From the NCBI RefSeq assembly GCF_910592395.1, contig NC_088318.1:4548756-4612755 (forward strand): a DNA stretch of 64,000 bases, given 5' to 3'. This DNA comes from Lineus longissimus. Taxonomy: Eukaryota; Nemertea; Pilidiophora; Heteronemertea; Lineidae. The position numbers were made by a program, and so were the translations under genes. The notes under the pieces are model-generated. The model did not search any database. It saw nothing but the letters and a program-made list of their open reading frames with translations, and was not told the DNA's origin. Of the stretch, positions 26,801 through 35,827 are shown one piece after another; within the stretch, counting starts at the first letter, position 1, and each line of letters starts with the position of its first letter.

Positions 26801-29800
26801 TTACAATCATTCAGAGTACTATACAGCACAATAAGAAGTAAAAGATAAAGTGACAACCTTTTGTATATTAGCAAGCAATCATCATTTAGTGAGGTTGACA
26901 TTTTGTTATTTTATCTTTTTAGCGAGGTGGTAAATGCAGTGGCAAATGTCATTCCCATCCTTGCTCTTTATCATATTTTTGATGGGACATGCGTAAGTAG
27001 ACTACTACTTTCAGTGGTTCTATTATTGGTGAAAAGCAGCTCGAATAGCATTCCGCGAAGTTACTATTTATAGCTCACAAGGTCATTTGAATAAGATATT
27101 GATGACGTTTTAGTCACGTGACAGTCGGACATCGACACTTATTTCTACGCATTTGAGCTTATTTCAAAGTCAATTATCTTTGACCCTGCATTGTTTTTAG
27201 CATGAATGATACCATAGAGTCAGAGAGAGATATATTCAGAACAATTATGTAGTATTTCCAACACTCGGACATGTGCCAGATTGAATCTAAAGCCTGAATC
27301 CATTACGAAACCGCATGTTTGTCCGACATTGCCTGTAATTCAGCGATGGGGAAATAGAGGGCAGCAGCTGCAGTGACGTCATTATCGCGGAATGCTATTG
27401 GTCCATTTGAGTTCGTCTCATGACGACACCACGATGACCAGGCCACCACCTTGAAAAATACATATCGAATGTATAGACATGTACGATGTACATGGCATGT
27501 AACTATGTAACTGGTAACTTTAAAAGGTTTCCATTCATATCTCGTCGGTCCTCATAACTAATCAAAGCTTCATTGTATTGTTGAGGTGGACTGCTGCATT
27601 AGATTCCAGACCTCATGTTACAAATTAGCTGGTCTACAAGTATTGACAACTGAAGAAAACGTGTTATCGCAGTTAGCTTCATACCGTTAGACTCCTCGGG
27701 CAGTTCATTTCGCCAACCTATCATACTGTCTCATAGGGTGAGGAACGAAGCCGGTCCACTGCCTCTGCGGTGTATATACCGGAGGCATATTTATAACTTA
27801 ATCAATCATTTAGCAATTGAGTACCAATTTGAAAACATCTTTTCAGGCGGCAGCTGGAGGCATATTGAGAGGTTATGGGAAGCAGAGAGTTGCCGCTATT
27901 ATCGTGTTCGTGGGTGTGTATCTTGTCGGCCTACCAGTCGGCATTCCACTGATGTTCATGACAGATCTATTGTCGGCAGGTAAGTCATATGTTTTGATTA
28001 GGTTTGAAAACCTATTTAGTATTTCAGAAGAATTCTGAAATTTGGCTGGGGCATAATGAACCTGCATTTGGAAATCTGAAATTACTAGGAAATCTTAAAC
28101 TGCTGGTACCTTTTTCAAAAGTTAGAATTTTAGAAAATTAAGAATGATTTTGTGTACTGTTTGCTATGTCTGATAAACATGTCCCTAAACCAGCTCCACC
28201 CAAAATATCGCTATGTCCATACCTTTCGTCGCACACGAATTTAATTCACTCTTAAAAATGAGGGTTAAGACAGTGTTGATTGAGGTTTTACAAAAAAATA
28301 TATGCATATTTGAGTTGGCCAAAAAAAATGTTTAAAAGGTTGTCGAAAGCTCGAAAGGTCTTCTTCTAAAAGTGTATGGGGATGGTTCAAAATAATTCAA
28401 GAAGTCTTTGAAGACTTTTCATCATTTAAAGCCATCAATTTTTAAATTGAGTGTGCATGTTTCTATTCTATCCACAGGGTACTGGTGGGGTCTTACCATA
28501 GCTTTAGTTGTTGAAACCCTTCCATATATGATCTACATCTATCGGACAGACTTTGACAAAGAAGCACAACTAGTAAGTGATACATAACGTGCGTGTTGAT
28601 AGCAAAGGTCCTCGTGAGGCCTTCCCCAGAGAATCAAAGATCTACACTAAGAGTACTAAGAGATTCCGAGCATCTAGTTTGTTCCGAGTTCCGAGTCCCT
28701 AGATCCCGTGTCTAGAAAACCGGCTTCCTTATTTAGCTTGGGCATTTGGACATGGGGATCTTTGGGAAAACAAGGTAGACGTTTGTCATCTTGTGCTGCG
28801 TCCTTAGTATTTTTCGTCATCAGTTGATTTTGATATCATATTATCTACAGCCTGAACACTTAACTTAAGGCACTTAACTTCGTCATGCCGTGAGGAAAGT
28901 CTTACGTATATTTTTTGCTCATTCATACTCAATTCTAGGCGCAGATACGAGCTGGTGTAAAAGTCGAACACTCCAAGCTGCGCACAGACAAACACGAGAA
29001 CGTGGGTGAAGAAGAGAGCATCTTGGGTCTGGGAAGTCTTGAGGAGGAAAAGCGAAGTAAGTCGTTCCTGCTGCTCATTTCGCGAAGAGTTTGTTCTTTT
29101 TCTGACACATAACCATCGCCTCTCATCGGCTCGTTGTATCGCGGGTGAGCGGTATCAAATTATCTTTGGACACAGTCATCTAACATATCAACATGTCGAA
29201 AGCAGTGACTCGGATCAACAGGTCGAAGGCAGTTATTGGATACGGGTGACGTCATTTCATCGGCCTAAATTGGGAAAAACTACTCTTGTGGAGAAAAAGT
29301 GTGGGATTACAGTTCAGAGAAGCTAAGATTTAATTCTTGCATCAGCGAACGGCAAAAGTATACTTCAGTAGTGTTGTTTTGTTACAAATAATTACGCACA
29401 ACAACAGGTTTTGATTTTATCTTAGTAGGTCCTTAATTTTCTTGTATTTTTCAGAGCTGATCGACTCCGAACCTAAGACAAGGTCAAGGTTAGGGGCAAG
29501 GTCAAGGTCAGGGTCACGTCTCCCATATGAGCGGAAGTACTGTGGAGAATACGTCAGCAGCCAGATAGATATCCGTGCAGCGTCTTCGGCAATGGTGACA
29601 ACCCTCACTACGAAGGAATTGATATTTCGGCGCAGTCTGACGCTTCTGTTGGTGTTGCTTATAATGGGGATTGGCATTTTCTGTAAATTTCATTTCGTTT
29701 TCGAGCTAACACCCAAGCCGTGGACAGAACTTTGTGTGTTCTACAATGGGACTATAAATAATTCGACAGTGACGAATTTGCCCGATATTGTGACTGCAAA

Positions 29801-29840
29801 CGTGAGTCTCCCTCTGTGTAACTCAACTGCGTTGACTTGA
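14141..29840 (+). CDS. SLC47A: MATE-family multidrug/toxin extrusion transporter, copy B (complete, 652 aa)
   Basis: Coding exons: 14141-14222, 15191-15294, 15766-15867, 16106-16174, 16737-16785, 20497-20596, 20952-20994, 21516-21560 (8b), 23825-23922, 24681-24778, 25420-25601, 26054-26162, 26513-26588, 26923-26992, 27847-27979, 28478-28572, 28939-29056 and 29455-29840. They total 1,959 nt, exactly 653 codons with stop. The start at 14,141 opens MGDNSFAHKG and the hydrophilic N-terminus leads into helix 1 at exon 3. Conserved MATE stretches are as in copy A. Substitutions relative to copy A are few (for example I to V in exon 7, N to D in exon 9, I/V to L in exon 10). Exon 8a is destroyed here, so only the 8b form can be made. 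Intron 5 carries the giant 42-bp array and intron 8 a Kolobok-like element. Confidence 0.93.
17110..20360 (+). repeat. 42-bp minisatellite in MATE copy B intron 5, about 77 units
   Basis: The array is flanked by the same unique edges as the roughly 9-unit array in copy A. The first third (to about 18,170) alternates units ending CTTTGGGGACCCTCG and CTTTCGGAACCCTCG, giving an 84-bp higher-order period. The rest uses units with CTTTCATGACCCTCG or CTTTCATGACCATCG. All units carry GATATAATAACA/GATATGATAACA, and most an AGATCTC core. The reading frames of 400-560 codons on both strands arise because 42 is divisible by 3; no start, splice or codon signal supports a protein. Confidence 0.95.
20702..20880 (+). 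repeat. Compound TCG/TCA trinucleotide microsatellite in MATE copy B intron 6
   Basis: About 30 TCG repeats to about 20,793, then an interrupted TCA tract to 20,880. Copy A has only a short imperfect version (2,440-2,490). The poly-Arg, poly-His, poly-Met and poly-Thr frames here are artefacts. Confidence 0.95.
21409..21450 (+). pseudogene. SLC47A: Decayed exon 8a of MATE copy B
   Basis: Aligns with exon 8a of copy A (3405-3449). The acceptor CACAG is now CACGG, and the 3' end with its GTAAGG donor is replaced by CGACTATAAC. Splicing is therefore not possible at either side, although most of the coding sequence is recognisable. Confidence 0.85.
21516..21560 (+). CDS. SLC47A: MATE copy B exon 8b (sole surviving version)
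   Basis: 45-nt, phase-0 exon encoding AFFVYVVMGRYLRNQ, with TTTCACAG acceptor and GTAGGA donor. Compared with 8b of copy A it has GRYLRNQ instead of GIYLRNQ. The residue at this site thus matches the lost 8a, which suggests compensation or gene conversion. Confidence 0.88.
21646..21851 (+). pseudogene. SLC47A: Captured fragment of MATE exon 18 inside intron 8 of copy B
   Basis: About 200 bp nearly identical to the terminal exon (29,520-29,720), from GGTCAGGGTCACGTCTCC to the final transmembrane helix and CACCCAAGCCGTG, with a short internal deletion after CGTTTTC. Arm A lacks it at the matching site (about 3,650). The frame remains open, but no good acceptor precedes it. The inserted ends form the short inverted repeat CACGGCTTGG / CCAAGCCGTG, part of which belongs to the exon itself. 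Confidence 0.85.
22344..22496 (+). CDS. Short acidic ORF in the Kolobok-like element
   Basis: The frame begins ATGGCTTCCGCATACAG within AAGATGGC context, encodes about 50 residues rich in Ser, Glu and Asp with an EPYMFEP motif, and ends in TAG. A second open stretch in the same frame follows to about 22,713. From memory, a PYxFEP motif after an acidic start recurs in transposon-linked proteins of marine invertebrates, some with a P2X7-type C-terminal domain. That link is unverified. Confidence 0.35.
   Translation: MASAYSSESESSEFEDVLVDKEGYLNVEPYMFEPLISLDHNESDHSDESD
22892..23197 (-). CDS. THAP-type zinc finger ORF inside the Kolobok-like element
   Basis: 101-aa frame starting MVYCVAPNC. It shows the C2CH layout of THAP DNA-binding domains: CVAPNC near the N-terminus, HFHEFPK, an invariant W in KLWIRKC, then LCSDHF supplying the last Cys and His, and AVPT at the end of the domain. 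THAP domains are the DNA-binding module of P-element-like and Kolobok transposases. The frame stops soon after the domain, so this is a truncated transposase remnant or a stand-alone binding protein. No intron is needed. Confidence 0.72.
   Translation of the reverse strand: MVYCVAPNCVKDSTKNNRMTDGTHFHEFPKPVERERRKLWIRKCKRLECWKPGPSAKLCSDHFIDTDYHMKPDICIQLNIKCHLLKTAVPTMSIAFNARGC
23506..23560 (+). repeat. G-homopolymer tracts in MATE intron
   Basis: Runs of about 10 G separated by about 35 bp, matching longer runs (about 12 and 16 G) in arm A at 3,900-3,961. Length differs between arms, as expected of slippage. G-quadruplex formation is possible. Confidence 0.7.
27047..27396. mobile_element. MITE with AT target duplication (350 bp), arm B only
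   Basis: Ends AGCATTCCGCG and CGCGGAATGCT form an inverted repeat. AT flanks both sides (27,045-27,046 and 27,397-27,398), and the empty site in arm A reads CTCGAATTGGTCC near 7,560. A second copy in the opposite orientation is at 48,114-48,478. A 2-bp AT target is typical of the ISL2EU superfamily; no transposase is present to confirm. Confidence 0.85.
28212..28420. mobile_element. Unclassified insertion of about 200 bp, arm B only
   Basis: Arm A reads from CCCACAATATCG directly into TTTTCATCATTTAAAGCC (about 8,350-8,382). Arm B has about 200 AT-rich bases between the equivalents. Exact ends and target duplication are not clear. Confidence 0.55.
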
Positions 29841-30409
29841 AAAAAGATGAAGTTTTCTAACACAGAAAGTACTCGGCGGCCACTGGAGGTGACCAGTGGT
29901 TTTGCAAATGATGTTATCTTTCGCAGCTACCATAAATCTGGGGAAATTCCGGACTACACAGAAGAAGACAGCAGACAGTCATACTGAGAGGGCATTTTTT
30001 TGTTGCCAGACTTCACCTTGTTTGCTTAATCACTCGTACAAAGGCATACGACGTTCAAATTCCTCCATCTCCACACAGGTGCCCTGCTTTGTGCTCAGCT
30101 GACAAACCGTTCTTACTTCGACAGATTAACTTCTACCTTTAATGTAGGAGTCAGTGCATAAGGAGCTTTACCTGTTCGATGAGCCCTTTTACATCGTTAC
30201 GAGTACTATACAGCACAATGCTGTACCACCGACCCTTTGTCATGTTGAGTCAACAAACAGTTGTGATTCCGATGAGTATCAAAATTTGTGTTCAAGAGAT
30301 ATGTTAGAGTACAGACGTATCATGCGATATCATTTGATTTTTTGAAAGAAATGTCCGATTGAGAACGCTTTTGAAAAAAGGCAATGTTTAAAAAAGATTA
30401 ATGTTGTGA

Positions 30410-30415
30410 AATAAA
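30410..30415 (+). terminator. Poly(A) signal of MATE copy B
   Basis: AATAAA about 570 bp after the stop codon, identical in context to the arm A signal. Confidence 0.6.
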
Positions 30416-33151
30416 TTTTTACACATGATGTATTTTAAACATGGCGTTATTTCTTGCTATACTCCAAAATTCACTGACAAAGCCCGATTTCCGACGAGGA
30501 AAACTCACACTTCGAGCATCACACGCGGCAATGCAAAATCACGGGCCTAGGCCTATATGCCTATAAAGGAACTGGGTCCGGTTTGACCGAGTCTGTTGAA
30601 AGGTTCCTACGGTACCGTATGCATATTACCAAGCAGATTAATTTATGCTTGATGTTATCCATTGCTCTTCTTCATCATCTTCTTCGAATCTTCTGGCCTC
30701 GGAATTTTTGAGATGCACGCTAGACACTCAGTAACGAAGTCGGCTGTCCACCACAGCGCCACAAAGCTTTGAGGTCAGGTTGGTGGTGTCCTTTTGCCAG
30801 TACTCTATTCTTCACAAAGAGCATGTCTGAGACCTATTGTCTTCTGGCTAACAATAATCTAAACTACCTGCTGTCTTCTGCTCATATTTCGATCGCTTTT
30901 AACATGAAAAGAATGTATGAATGGGGTGCAGTTTAGTAGTCCCACACCACCTATCGTTCAAAGAGAAAACCAGACAAATCCGTTGGGTGTGACGTCACGG
31001 GCAGTTACAAGAAGTGTCAACAAAGCCAGATTTTGGTCGGCTCTCTGTTTAGGAAAGGAGAGGCAGCTTGGGATGCTACATCACGTGACCTCGAGACCCT
31101 ACACCAACACCTGCGCCTGGTGAGTACATCTTCAGATCCGTGACAAAAAATCGTTGTTAAGGACTCTCTTTTAAAAACGCCATGCTGTCTGCAGTAGGTT
31201 AAGCATTTTGCACAATCGTCATGGCCGTTTAGTACAGTAGGGTATGGAATATTTAATCAATATGTACCTTATCGGCACGAATGCACAATGAATGAATAAG
31301 CTCAATGATAATCGCCTAATACTTTTCAACGTATTGAAATGCTTTTAAATGTACACATATCTGATTATCCTTTCAGGCCTATATAGATTAATTGTCGAGA
31401 AGCTCGTCTGCTTAATGGTTTTGACACCCACCATTCTATTATTTCAGTCAAAATACAGTTCCGTACGAGATCTAAAGCATTTTTCCAACAGACGATGTAG
31501 ACACAGTACATGTTTATGTACAGTACATGTAGACACAGTACATTGACGAAATCAATTTGTACACATGGTCATGCTACGCCGTTACGTACTTCGTAACAAA
31601 TCAGACTGATCTACATTGCAACTACAGTACATGTAGAATTTTGGTAAAATATGTACACGTTTATACCGTACATAATGTACTTTTTTCTAGGGAATGGCCC
31701 AGGCCAGGAGAGGACCATGTGCACGATTCAAGCGCATTTAGGGTAAGTCAGATACCAGGGACTAATCAATCTGAACTTTATAGTATCCTTTAAATTATGA
31801 AGGTTTTTAATCTTGATAAGATGCAAAAACATCGGTGGTCAGGATAGGGACTGACAGATGACGAGCTTGGGTTGTCGGTCACGTATATTGCACCGCTGTG
31901 ACGGATGACTACATTGTAGCTCAATCAATAAAAAGAAACACAGTTTGACAGATGTCATCTACTCTACATAGCAAAATCTGTCAAAAAGAAACAGGATTTT
32001 CTTATGTTCCACGAGCAAAAAATCTGGTGTGTTATTTTACTCATTATGCGCCTCGTGGTGTAACTGGAAGCCCATAGCACAGGAGTATCAACAACGACCA
32101 CTTCGCAGAAATTGGAAAAATACTGCCAATATCCAGTCAGCCAACCATTTGTTTTGTGAATTATTTATCACACTATAAAAGTCGATCGCGGTGGTGGACA
32201 CGCGACAACTGTTATGTTTCGCCACCTAAATTGTGTATTGTAAACCACCACTTTTTATTTTTGCGATAAGCGAATCCATTTAAAAAAATAAGATTTTGCA
32301 ATTTTTAATTTGATGTATTTACTCAATTTCGGTTTTCTGACCAAAAAATTTTTTTTCGCCAATTTCAATTTCGTCGGACACAAGCTGAAATATTTCTCCG
32401 AAGTATCGCGGCGTGTCTTAAGCATACACCACCAGTCCTCCGCCCCCCACTGACACCACCAAGCTGTTTATCCTACACAGGCCCCTCAATGCATCAGTGG
32501 TGTTTGACTCGTGTGTAAAAATATGATATTCATTGCCCTATACCGCATTCAAAACACGGTGTTGAGGCTTAGTTTATAAATCCTAGTCGTGCATTGGCAA
32601 TATTGAAAGGTATAACTTTCGAATTAAGTCGATTCAAATCCCTAATAATCTTCAGAGGATTTCTCCATAAATCTTGAACAGGGGGCTAAGCACGCGACTG
32701 AGAGCATATCATCGACGTGGGCATGTATATCATGGTAATGCAATGAGGATTATTCACTATTGCAAAAAATAAGATGGTTATAATACCAGAACTTAAACAA
32801 ATGTGTTGGCTTCCGAAATAATCAAAATATTTTCATGTATTGACGGAGTTCAATTGACATCTCTGACAACCATTTCTTGTTATGACAAAGTTGAGACTGA
32901 TCAATTTGAATACATACAAAAATCGACGTACTCAATTCATATCTAAATGCGTATGTCTGGTTGTCCTGCCGTGAAAAATGTATAGTGCCAACAACATCAT
33001 GCCAACCACACGCTACTGGTGCAGTGTCACAAGCTAGGCCTACTCCAATTTCCGTCAGTTAGGCTGAAGGGGTGGGGATCTTCATGGCGCTAAAGCCAAA
33101 AAAAACAAAACAAATCATTCGATTGACACTTCTACAGTATACAGTAGTGGA

Positions 33152-33207
33152 ATACGAAGCTTTTACGTGGTGCATTCTGGTTGGTTATCGGAATAAACCA
33201 GTCCGCC
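33152..33207 (+). pseudogene. Decayed duplicate of exon 33,290-33,472
   Basis: Sequence from CGAAGCTTTTACGTGGTGCA aligns without gaps to CGAAGTTTCTACGTGGTGCA at exactly +150 bp, with about 80% identity over 55 bases. In the matching frame it reads RSFYVVHSGWLSE and then TAA, so it cannot serve as the same coding exon. Confidence 0.7.
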
Positions 33208-33289
33208 ATACTGCGCCCTGATTGGCTATTATATCTTTTCAGCCATCCTCAACCCCTGATTGGCTACAATATATTTTTGTCCTTTTCAG

Positions 33290-33947
33290 AGAACCACTGG
33301 CATGCGAAGTTTCTACGTGGTGCATCCTGATTGGGTATCGGAAGAGACCAATCCACCGAAACCAAAAGGCCGTACCAACCTCCCGTGGCCTTGGGAGCTA
33401 CCCGGGGCCCGGTCACTGTATGAGCTCCCGGACGATGTTCTGCGGGGCCGGATCCTTACAGACATGAAAAAGGTCAGTGAATAGAAAAAAAGCAAAACCT
33501 GAAACTTTGAACTGAGTGCTTGTTGTATAATATACCCCTGTTCTGTACCGCAATGTCATGAATCTACGTATTTCCTTACAGGAGGATAGCCACCCTCGGC
33601 TGAGGGACGACCCACACCGACAATGGAAGCACGACTCCCCTTGGTACGTCAACGATCCCAGTAAAGTTCCCGACTCGAACGTATTGGAAAAACGACCATT
33701 TCATCTGCCACATGTCTGGCCCGAGAACAACCAAAGACGAATTCTTCAGACGGAGCTATCGCAGCGACCCCTAGAGGAGAGATTAGAAAACGGAGACTTG
33801 TCGAAATACCTCGACAGGAATGAGTTGCCCCGGAATTATCACCAGCGTACCGTGGCACCTAATCCGACACGTGACGAGGCAAGTGCCTTCAGACTCAAAC
33901 ACAACAACTACATGACCTACTGCGACTGGAGGACCGACGAAAAGTAG
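33290..33947 (+). CDS. Unidentified protein, last two exons
   Basis: Exon 33,290-33,472 (after CCTTTTCAG, before GTCAGT) joins in phase 0 to exon 33,582-33,947 (after TTCCTTACAG), ending TAG. With the first internal Met (33,302) as start the product would be about 178 aa. It is rich in Trp, Pro, His, Asn and charged residues, with no transmembrane segment (stretches such as NLPWPWELPG, HLPHVWPENN and MTYCDWRTDEK). The W/P/Y/N-rich, low-hydrophobic style recalls small axonemal microtubule inner proteins, but I cannot match it to a named one. Further 5' exons are possible because the first exon begins at a good acceptor. Confidence 0.65.
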
Positions 33948-34848
33948 TCAAGATAAAACATTTACGATATTTCTTTTGATTCAAGCTTCTGTGATAAAAC
34001 TGCATCCACGTTGATCTATGTGGGACATTTTGCAATTGACTGATCATTATGCCTCACTATGAGATCTTTCGATACGAAGGTGTCCATACACGCATTAGGC
34101 ACAAAACGCCATTGAAATATGCAGGACCACTTTTTTCCTTTGGTTTATTATTTACGATGATGCAGCATAAACCCAAAGTCAGTTAAATGAACAAGGGACT
34201 GGGCGGTTGTTGTGTGTTTTTGAGTCATCTGTGATATACATGTTCCGTGCACGTGTTTTTTGTGCAGTGTAGTGTTTCGTCTTGATCTTAAATGTATTCA
34301 TGTCTTAAAATATACCACGACTCTCAAAGAGTTGATGTTCATGTTGCATTATCATTAAATTGAAATTGCTTTTCCACAAAAAACGCTGTTAGTTTTTCTA
34401 TGTTTATTGTTAAAGGAGAAACGTATCGAGATACAATGCCGTATGAGAAGGCTATTTCAGATAAGGCACTTAATAACACCTCACCTATGATGACCACATG
34501 GTTGCAGCAACAAAAGTCGCTTTTGCGGGGCGCTTTATATAGATCCCATTGAACAATGTTGAATGGTGCAGAGGTCGTTGATGACATGCATCAAAAGTAT
34601 GGACATACGGTCTATAGAACGTCTGTGTGCATATTTTCCAATCCCAAGAGAACGCGTACTATAATCAATCCGATAAGGCGACTGATGACTGCTGTCATGT
34701 CTCTAAACAATGGCAAGAATAAATTTGACCATAACTACTTCTGGTTCCGCTTTTCAACGGCTCAGATGCTGTATATACCGTCCCTCCATGTACAGCGTAT
34801 AGCGGATCGGAGTCGTATTTCAATTGGCTATTGCAGCACGGATCTACA
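33948..34848. other. Intergenic region without clear genes
   Basis: No supportable exon. TTTATT near 34,143 gives an AATAAA on the minus strand, which could serve the minus-strand gene ending at 34,849. Short open frames here lack splice or family support. Confidence 0.45.
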
Positions 34849-35827
34849 TCACCGTGGTTGTAGGTAGACATGCGCAATGCGGGCAAGGAAGAGCAGAACC
34901 GGTGCAAATCCGGCTGGTCCAGAGGTCCAGGCTAACACCATGGCGGTTATTCCAAGTGCCCACGTGTTTAGCCCGCCTGTCGCATGGAGCTCGTTTTTCA
35001 AATACTTCCGATGCGTAGATCAACAAAGCAAAAGACATCGCATTTAAACAAATTACGTTTGTATTAACAGTAAGTATTGATTTCCATATACTTTAAATAT
35101 TATACTATACATCACCAATTATGATCCAGGCAAAGCCGCCAAGTAAATATTGGCTTATAAGGGTGTGCTGAGAGTATTTGCAAGAACAGTATGCTATCAA
35201 TGCCATATTCCATGCCACGAAAGAGGAATCGTGTCCCACATGGGCAGATGCTATTAACAGAACATTTCCTGTTTAACAGCATATTAAACTCAATCGAAAT
35301 CAATGCGCAACGAGACGAGAACATGTTGTAATAAATTCTCCACTAAATGAGCAACAAAACGAGAGCGTGTATGGAGTGTCAACGTGCACATCTCTCGCAC
35401 CTTTTTGGAGACGGAATCGGCTCAAGCCTGCCGGATTCCGATCCAATCATTAAGAAAATACAAAGACAAATGCATGATGGAAAGGTGATTTCATGGAAGT
35501 ATTTATGACTCGTACGTGTAGCTGCTAGTAACGATATTTACGTTGAAAACTGTCCACTCACCAGCAGCATCCAATGGAACCCAACGGTGTCCACCTGAAC
35601 AATAGCCTAGCATTAGGTTTCTGCAAAAGGCTGACACTAGCAAGAGACTGGTCACAATTCCAATTCTAAAACACTCAACGATCGCGACCCTAACTACTGG
35701 TAGATTCAATTTTTTTCCTTTGCATATTTTCTTTTACCATACCTATTAACCATCGATTAATACTGGCACAGTCCCTTGACATTTTTGACAGATGGCGCTG
35801 CCTCGTTCCGAGCTGACTGTCCGCCAT
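34849..35827 (-). CDS. Candidate 3' exons with hydrophobic C-terminus (separate small gene or 3' end of the next gene)
   Basis: Three segments join in phase: 35,827-35,743 (ATG in an AATATGGCGGAC context, donor GTATGG), 35,636-35,562 (acceptor CTTGCTAG, donor GTGAGT) and 34,976-34,849 (acceptor CGACAG, stop TGA). They total 288 nt, a 95-aa product. The last exon encodes a hydrophobic helix (WALGITAMVLAW, then FAPVLLFLARIAHVYLQPR). The ATG is in frame with the longer upstream exon 36,206-35,690. This may therefore be an internal promoter, a separate gene, or a spliced tail giving the larger protein a C-terminal membrane anchor. The last acceptor has a poor pyrimidine tract. No family recognised. 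Confidence 0.35.

Larger units (their letters stand above)
15505..32139 (+). repeat. Segmental duplication, arm B
   Basis: This is the sister arm of 1-12,544, about 4 kb longer. The extra length comes from a 42-bp minisatellite expansion (17.1-20.4 kb), a trinucleotide microsatellite (20.7-20.9 kb), a Kolobok-like insertion (22,108-23,498), an AT-flanked MITE (27,047-27,396), a roughly 200-bp insertion near 28.2-28.4 kb and a captured fragment of MATE exon 18 (about 21,646-21,851). Coding exons remain almost identical to arm A, so the duplication is recent or the exons have been homogenised. Confidence 0.93.
29841..33289. other. 3' UTR and intergenic DNA after MATE copy B
   Basis: The 3' UTR extends to the signal at 30,410. 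Then comes the duplicated downstream DNA to 32,139, including a single copy of the 415-bp unit (31,446-31,860) with the candidate mini-exon 31,691-31,742. From 32,140 the sequence is unique and AT-rich with no supportable exon until 33,290. Confidence 0.6.

Noticed and set aside
34556-34867. 103-codon plus-strand frame
   Set aside because: No family similarity, no clear splice sites, biased composition only by chance.
34849-34976. Similarity of the hydrophobic exon to MAPEG/microsomal glutathione transferases (ARIAHVY near the end)
   Set aside because: Only a short motif-like resemblance. The DLEN-type and Arg residues of MAPEG proteins are absent.
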